NCBI RefSeq assembly: GCF_034274695.1
Contig: NZ_CP128362.1
Coordinates: forward strand, 4,342,501-4,406,500
Length of the DNA stretch: 64,000 nucleotides
Direction: 5' to 3'
DNA from: Chitinophaga sp. LS1
Lineage (GTDB): Bacteria > Bacteroidota > Bacteroidia > Chitinophagales > Chitinophagaceae
The translations under genes were made by a program, and so were the position numbers. Shown one piece after another: positions 61,204 to 64,000 of the stretch (positions are counted from its first letter, which is position 1; each line of letters starts with the position of its first letter). The notes under the pieces were generated by a model. It was not told the DNA's origin and made no database searches. It saw only the letters and a program-made list of their open reading frames with translations.

Positions 61204-61708
61204 GTCACTAACTTGTTACTAACCCGTTACCCAATGGGCACTTCTTCGACGCTTCTTCGATGCTCCTTCGACGCTTCTTCGACGCTTCTTCGATGCTTCT
61301 TCGATGCTCCTTCGATGCTTCTTCGACGCTTCTTCGATGCTTCTTCGATGCTTCTTCGATGCTTCTTCGACGCTTCTTCGATGCTTCTTCGATGCTCCTT
61401 CGATGCTCCTTCGATGCTTCTTCGATGCTTCTTCGATGCTTCTTCGATGCTTCTTCGATGCTTCTTCGATGCTTCTCCGATGCTTCTTCGATGCTCCTTC
61501 GATGCTTCTTCGATGCTTCTTCGACACTCCTTCGCCTCCCCCAACAATTCCCCCACCCCCCTTCACCTCTCCGCCGCTAATACTTCACTAATCCATCACC
61601 ACAAGTTCACCTCATTATCCCCCGGATATTGAAGTGCCCTTCTAATGCCCTTTTAGTGCCCCTTTGGTGAACTAATAGCACTATACCCCCACTATCACTC
61701 CACCATAC
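61204..61708 (+). repeat. 11-bp tandem repeat array (26 perfect-register units) with periodic flanks
   Basis: From 61245 to 61530 there are exactly 26 units of 11 bp (286 bases) with no indel: TTCGATGCTTC, TTCGACGCTTC, TTCGATGCTCC, one TTCGATGCTTC variant with CTCC as TTCTCCGATG junction, and a last TTCGACACTCC. The flanks keep an 11-bp rhythm with other sequences: GTCACTAACTT, GTTACTAACCC, GTTACCCAATG before it; CTAATACTTCA, CTAATCCATCA from 61577; AAGTGCCCTTC, TAATGCCCTTT, TAGTGCCCCTT from 61632; CCCCACTATCA, CTCCACCATAC to 61708. The unit is stop-free in all six frames, so several false reading frames run through it. No real gene is seen in 61118-61748. Confidence 0.93.
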
Positions 61709-61748
61709 CTAAAAAATCCCTACTTTTATCCCTTCAATTAATTTTGAC

Positions 61749-62246
61749 ATGGAATCAAAGAATGTAATCCTCACCCAGGATGTGATCGATAAAAAAATCA
61801 AGCGTATCGCTTATGAAATATATGAGCATAACAGTGAAGAACAGCACATCATACTGGCTGGTATCTGGGACCGGGGGACAATTCTAGCCGAAAAAATAGC
61901 GGCTATCCTGAAAGAAATCTCTCCCATTCAAATAAAGCTCATTGAACTAAAACTGGATAAACAACATCCTGATAAGGTGCAACTCTCTGAATCATTGGAT
62001 TTCAATGGAAAAGTAGTAGTACTGGTAGATGATGTGGCCAATTCAGGCAGAACAATGCTGTACGCACTGAAACCTTTGCTGGAATTCCTACCAAAGAAGA
62101 TCCAGACGGCTGTACTGGTAGACCGTAAACATAAATCTTTCCCGCTGTCAGTGGATTTTGTGGGTTATTCTTTATCTACAGCACTCCAGGAGATGGTAAT
62201 GGTCGATGTAGCAGGAGAGGTGATTCAGTCTGCTTACTTACAATAA
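61749..62246 (+). CDS. Phosphoribosyltransferase-family protein, PyrR-like
   Basis: This 165-residue cytosolic protein has the PRPP-binding motif VVLVDDVANSGRTMLYAL (about 89-106) in a PyrR/type I PRTase frame: ILAGIWDRGTILAEKIA (about 34-50) forms the pyrophosphate loop, and VLVDRKHKSFPLSVDFVGYS (about 130-149) is the PyrR-like hood with the DRxH motif. Whether it attenuates pyrimidine genes, as PyrR does, or is an enzyme is not clear; no pyr genes are nearby. It follows the 11-bp repeat array. Confidence 0.85.
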   Translation: MESKNVILTQDVIDKKIKRIAYEIYEHNSEEQHIILAGIWDRGTILAEKIAAILKEISPIQIKLIELKLDKQHPDKVQLSESLDFNGKVVVLVDDVANSGRTMLYALKPLLEFLPKKIQTAVLVDRKHKSFPLSVDFVGYSLSTALQEMVMVDVAGEVIQSAYLQ

Positions 62247-62260
62247 CAATATTGACTATA

Positions 62261-62312
62261 AAAACATTCATGAAAGAGGGGATTCACCAACGGGGATAAA
62301 CCTTATTTTCAT
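62261..62312 (-). repeat. Terminator-adjacent dispersed element, copy E
   Basis: On the minus strand it reads ATGAAAATAAGGTTTATCCC, CGTTGGTGAATCCCCTCTTT, CATGAATGTTTT. It begins right after the terminator of the phosphohexomutase gene, as copies A, C and D do behind theirs. Confidence 0.88.
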
Positions 62313-62314
62313 AA

Positions 62315-62355
62315 AATAAAAGGAGCGTGTATCAAAAGAAGATACACGCTCTTTT
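62315..62355 (-). terminator. Terminator of the phosphohexomutase gene
   Basis: On the minus strand GAGCGTGTATC pairs with GATACACGCTC and is followed by TTTTATTTTAT. Its stem, loop and tail resemble those of the lysozyme terminator at 47644. Confidence 0.9.
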
Positions 62356-62419
62356 ATTCAGATGCCTCATGAAGCCAGGTTTCTATTTATTCGATTCTCA
62401 GAGGTTTTATTTATGACAT

Positions 62420-64000
62420 TTATTTCAGTTTCATATCCTGAATGATCTCCTGGATCTTCGCATCCAGTGCCTGCGTAGCCGCCTCAAACCCTTCCGCACT
62501 TTCCAGTTTCTGGTTCACGCTAAAATAGAACTTGATCTTCGGCTCTGTACCAGAAGGACGGGCAGAAATCTTACTACCGTCTTCAAGCACAAACTGCAGT
62601 ACATTCGACTTAGGCAGGGTGATAGCTTTCATCTCACCGGTCTTCAGGTTTTTCACCTGTTGCAGCTGGTAATCGTAAGTAGTTACTACCGGCACACCAG
62701 CAATCGTAGCAGGTGGATTTTCGCGGTACCCTTTCATCATATCAGCAATTTCGTCCGCACCTTTCATGCCTTTCTTGGTGATAGAGATCAGGTTTTCCTT
62801 GTAATAACCATATTTTATATAGATGTCAATCAGCTGTTGGTAAAGGGTACGACCCTGGCCTGCAGCTACGGCAGCCATTTCACAAATCAGGGCTACGGAA
62901 GCAATCGCGTCTTTGTCACGCACATTGTCACCGATCATGTAGCCATAAGACTCTTCACCACCACAAATGAACTGTTCTTTTCCTTCCTTGGTACGGATCA
63001 GTTCAGCGATCCATTTAAAACCAGTGAGTACATTGTAACAGTTTACATTGTTTTTGGCAGCAAATACGTCGATCAGGTCGGAGGTTACCACGGTTTTACA
63101 TACGTAATCCGTTGCACCTGCCAGTCCTTTTGCACGACGGCCTTCTATAATATAATTGAAGAGCAGTACGGCGGTCTGGTTACCATTCAGGAGGATCCAT
63201 TCCCCTTTCAGGTCCTTCACAGCGATACCTACGCGGTCAGAATCAGGATCGGTACCCAGCAGGATAGCGGCATCCAGTTCCTTTGCCTTCTTCAGACCAA
63301 TGCTCATGGCTTCAGATTCTTCCGGGTTGGGATAGACCACGGTTGGGAAGTTGCCATTTGGGGTCGCCTGTTCTTCTACCACATGTACATTGGTAAAACC
63401 AAAGCGTTTCAGCGTCTCAGGGACCAGGGTGATACCGGTACCATGGATAGGCGTATATACGATTTTAAGATCTTTCTGTGCCGCAATTGCTTCAGGCTGA
63501 ATACTCAGGCCTTTCAGCATCTGCATGTAAGCTTCGTCTATTTCAGTGCTGATCGGATGGATGTTTGCTTCACCACCAGACCATTTCACATCTTCCACAT
63601 TGGCGATTTTCTCTACTTCGCGGATCACGTTCTTGTCGTGAGGCGGAATGAGCTGGGCGCCATCGTCCCAATATGCTTTATAGCCGTTATATTCTTTAGG
63701 ATTATGCGATGCTGTCAGTACGATACCACCTTTGCATTTGAGATGACGGATGGTGAACGATAGCTCCGGAGTAGGGCGGAGACTTTCGAAAAGGTATACT
63801 TTGATACCATTTGCAGCCATAACGTTGGCAGCCACTTCGGCAAAGAAACGGCTGTTGTTGCGACTGTCGTGTGCAATCGCGATTTTGATTTCATCCGTGA
63901 AAGCCTGTTTCAGGTAGTTGGCAAAACCCTGAGTAGCCATACCCACTGTGTATTTGTTCATACGGTTGGTACCTACGCCCATGATACCGCGTAGACCGCC
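62420..64000 (-). CDS. Phosphoglucomutase/phosphomannomutase-type enzyme, cut by window edge
   Basis: The frame is still open at base 64000 (GGLRGIMGVGTNRMN just inside), so the N-terminal start lies outside the window; more than 520 residues are visible. The phosphoserine loop is TASHNPKEYNGYK (about 90-103 of the visible part), the metal loop DPDSDRVGIAVK (about 245) and the sugar-binding loop GGEESYGYM (about 337); the phosphate-binding RPSGTEPKIKFYF is near the end. It interconverts hexose-1- and 6-phosphates; the length fits the large alpha-phosphohexomutase (PgcA-like) group. Confidence 0.95.
   Translation of the reverse strand, partial: GGLRGIMGVGTNRMNKYTVGMATQGFANYLKQAFTDEIKIAIAHDSRNNSRFFAEVAANVMAANGIKVYLFESLRPTPELSFTIRHLKCKGGIVLTASHNPKEYNGYKAYWDDGAQLIPPHDKNVIREVEKIANVEDVKWSGGEANIHPISTEIDEAYMQMLKGLSIQPEAIAAQKDLKIVYTPIHGTGITLVPETLKRFGFTNVHVVEEQATPNGNFPTVVYPNPEESEAMSIGLKKAKELDAAILLGTDPDSDRVGIAVKDLKGEWILLNGNQTAVLLFNYIIEGRRAKGLAGATDYVCKTVVTSDLIDVFAAKNNVNCYNVLTGFKWIAELIRTKEGKEQFICGGEESYGYMIGDNVRDKDAIASVALICEMAAVAAGQGRTLYQQLIDIYIKYGYYKENLISITKKGMKGADEIADMMKGYRENPPATIAGVPVVTTYDYQLQQVKNLKTGEMKAITLPKSNVLQFVLEDGSKISARPSGTEPKIKFYFSVNQKLESAEGFEAATQALDAKIQEIIQDMKLK

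Noticed and set aside
23156..61530. The 11-bp arrays as CRISPR arrays
   Set aside because: Units are 11 bp and contiguous with no spacers, and no cas genes are present.
61192..61632. Several long reading frames on both strands coding for LLRCFFDASSM-like or KKHRRSIEEAS-like periodic proteins
   Set aside because: They arise because the 11-bp repeat has no stop codon in any frame; three frames on each strand look alike, and no start signals or non-repeat domain are attached.

Overview
The window looks like the chromosome of a Bacteroidota bacterium of the Chitinophagaceae type (Chitinophaga-like). The evidence is two TonB-dependent receptors with carboxypeptidase-regulatory N-domains, a sigma-54 activator/LptE/repeat protein/SecG block, a TamB-like giant protein, AraC, LytTR and NarL regulators, and many promoters with the Bacteroidota -7 box TAnnTTTG. 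The species call is inference. Both edges cut genes: a histidine kinase on the left and a phosphohexomutase on the right.

Layout. 1-1066 holds a LytS/LytR-type two-component pair. 1367-7035 holds an HtrA protease, a LuxC-like acyl-CoA reductase divergent from a ferredoxin, then D-Ala-D-Ala ligase, a PASTA protein and a rhodanese. 7078-12269 is a minus-strand amidoligase/ATP-grasp cluster (esterase, ATP-grasp with a lysine-rich tail, GCS2-type carboxylate-amine ligase, class I glutamine amidotransferase, second ATP-grasp-like protein), a good candidate for an uncharacterised peptide-like metabolite or protein modification. Then come a TonB receptor, RibBA, TamB and the phosphate operon pstSCAB. 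25865-36389 carries a TraB/GumN protein, an AONS-like PLP enzyme, lipoproteins, DinB, gamma-glutamyltransferase, a second TonB receptor and an M14 peptidase. 36621-45698 is mostly core envelope genes (YihY, MltG, SecG, LptE, sigma-54 activator), MiaB and a NarL-type two-component pair. 45.7-47.1 kb is a graveyard of gene fragments. 47.1-52.8 kb holds a T4-type lysozyme, a Calx-beta lipoprotein, a DUF922 protein, a possible glycosyltransferase, an AraC regulator and an MFS exporter.

52.9-58.1 kb is an AT-rich accessory island. It has two separate ATPase-plus-partner pairs (SMC-like ATPase + 167-aa partner; OLD-like ATPase + TOPRIM/DUF4276-like protein), a tRNA-Gly(CCC), a tRNA-like scar that encodes the last codons of the TOPRIM gene, a diverged pair of ~160-bp direct repeats, and remnants of an IS66 tnpB and a DUF6934-like gene. 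58-64 kb returns to ordinary genes (CCG-domain Fe-S pair, phosphoribosyltransferase, phosphohexomutase).

Three signals stand out beyond the genes. First, two intergenic arrays are built of 11-bp units, one base-pair helical turn: 16 perfect-register units inside the pst operon and 26 upstream of a phosphoribosyltransferase gene. Both are stop-free in all six frames, and decayed 11-bp periodicity extends around them. Second, five copies of a ~50-bp element each sit directly beside a rho-independent terminator hairpin. Third, the ATPase/TOPRIM module carries tRNA and repeat scars suggestive of integration beside tRNA-Gly.
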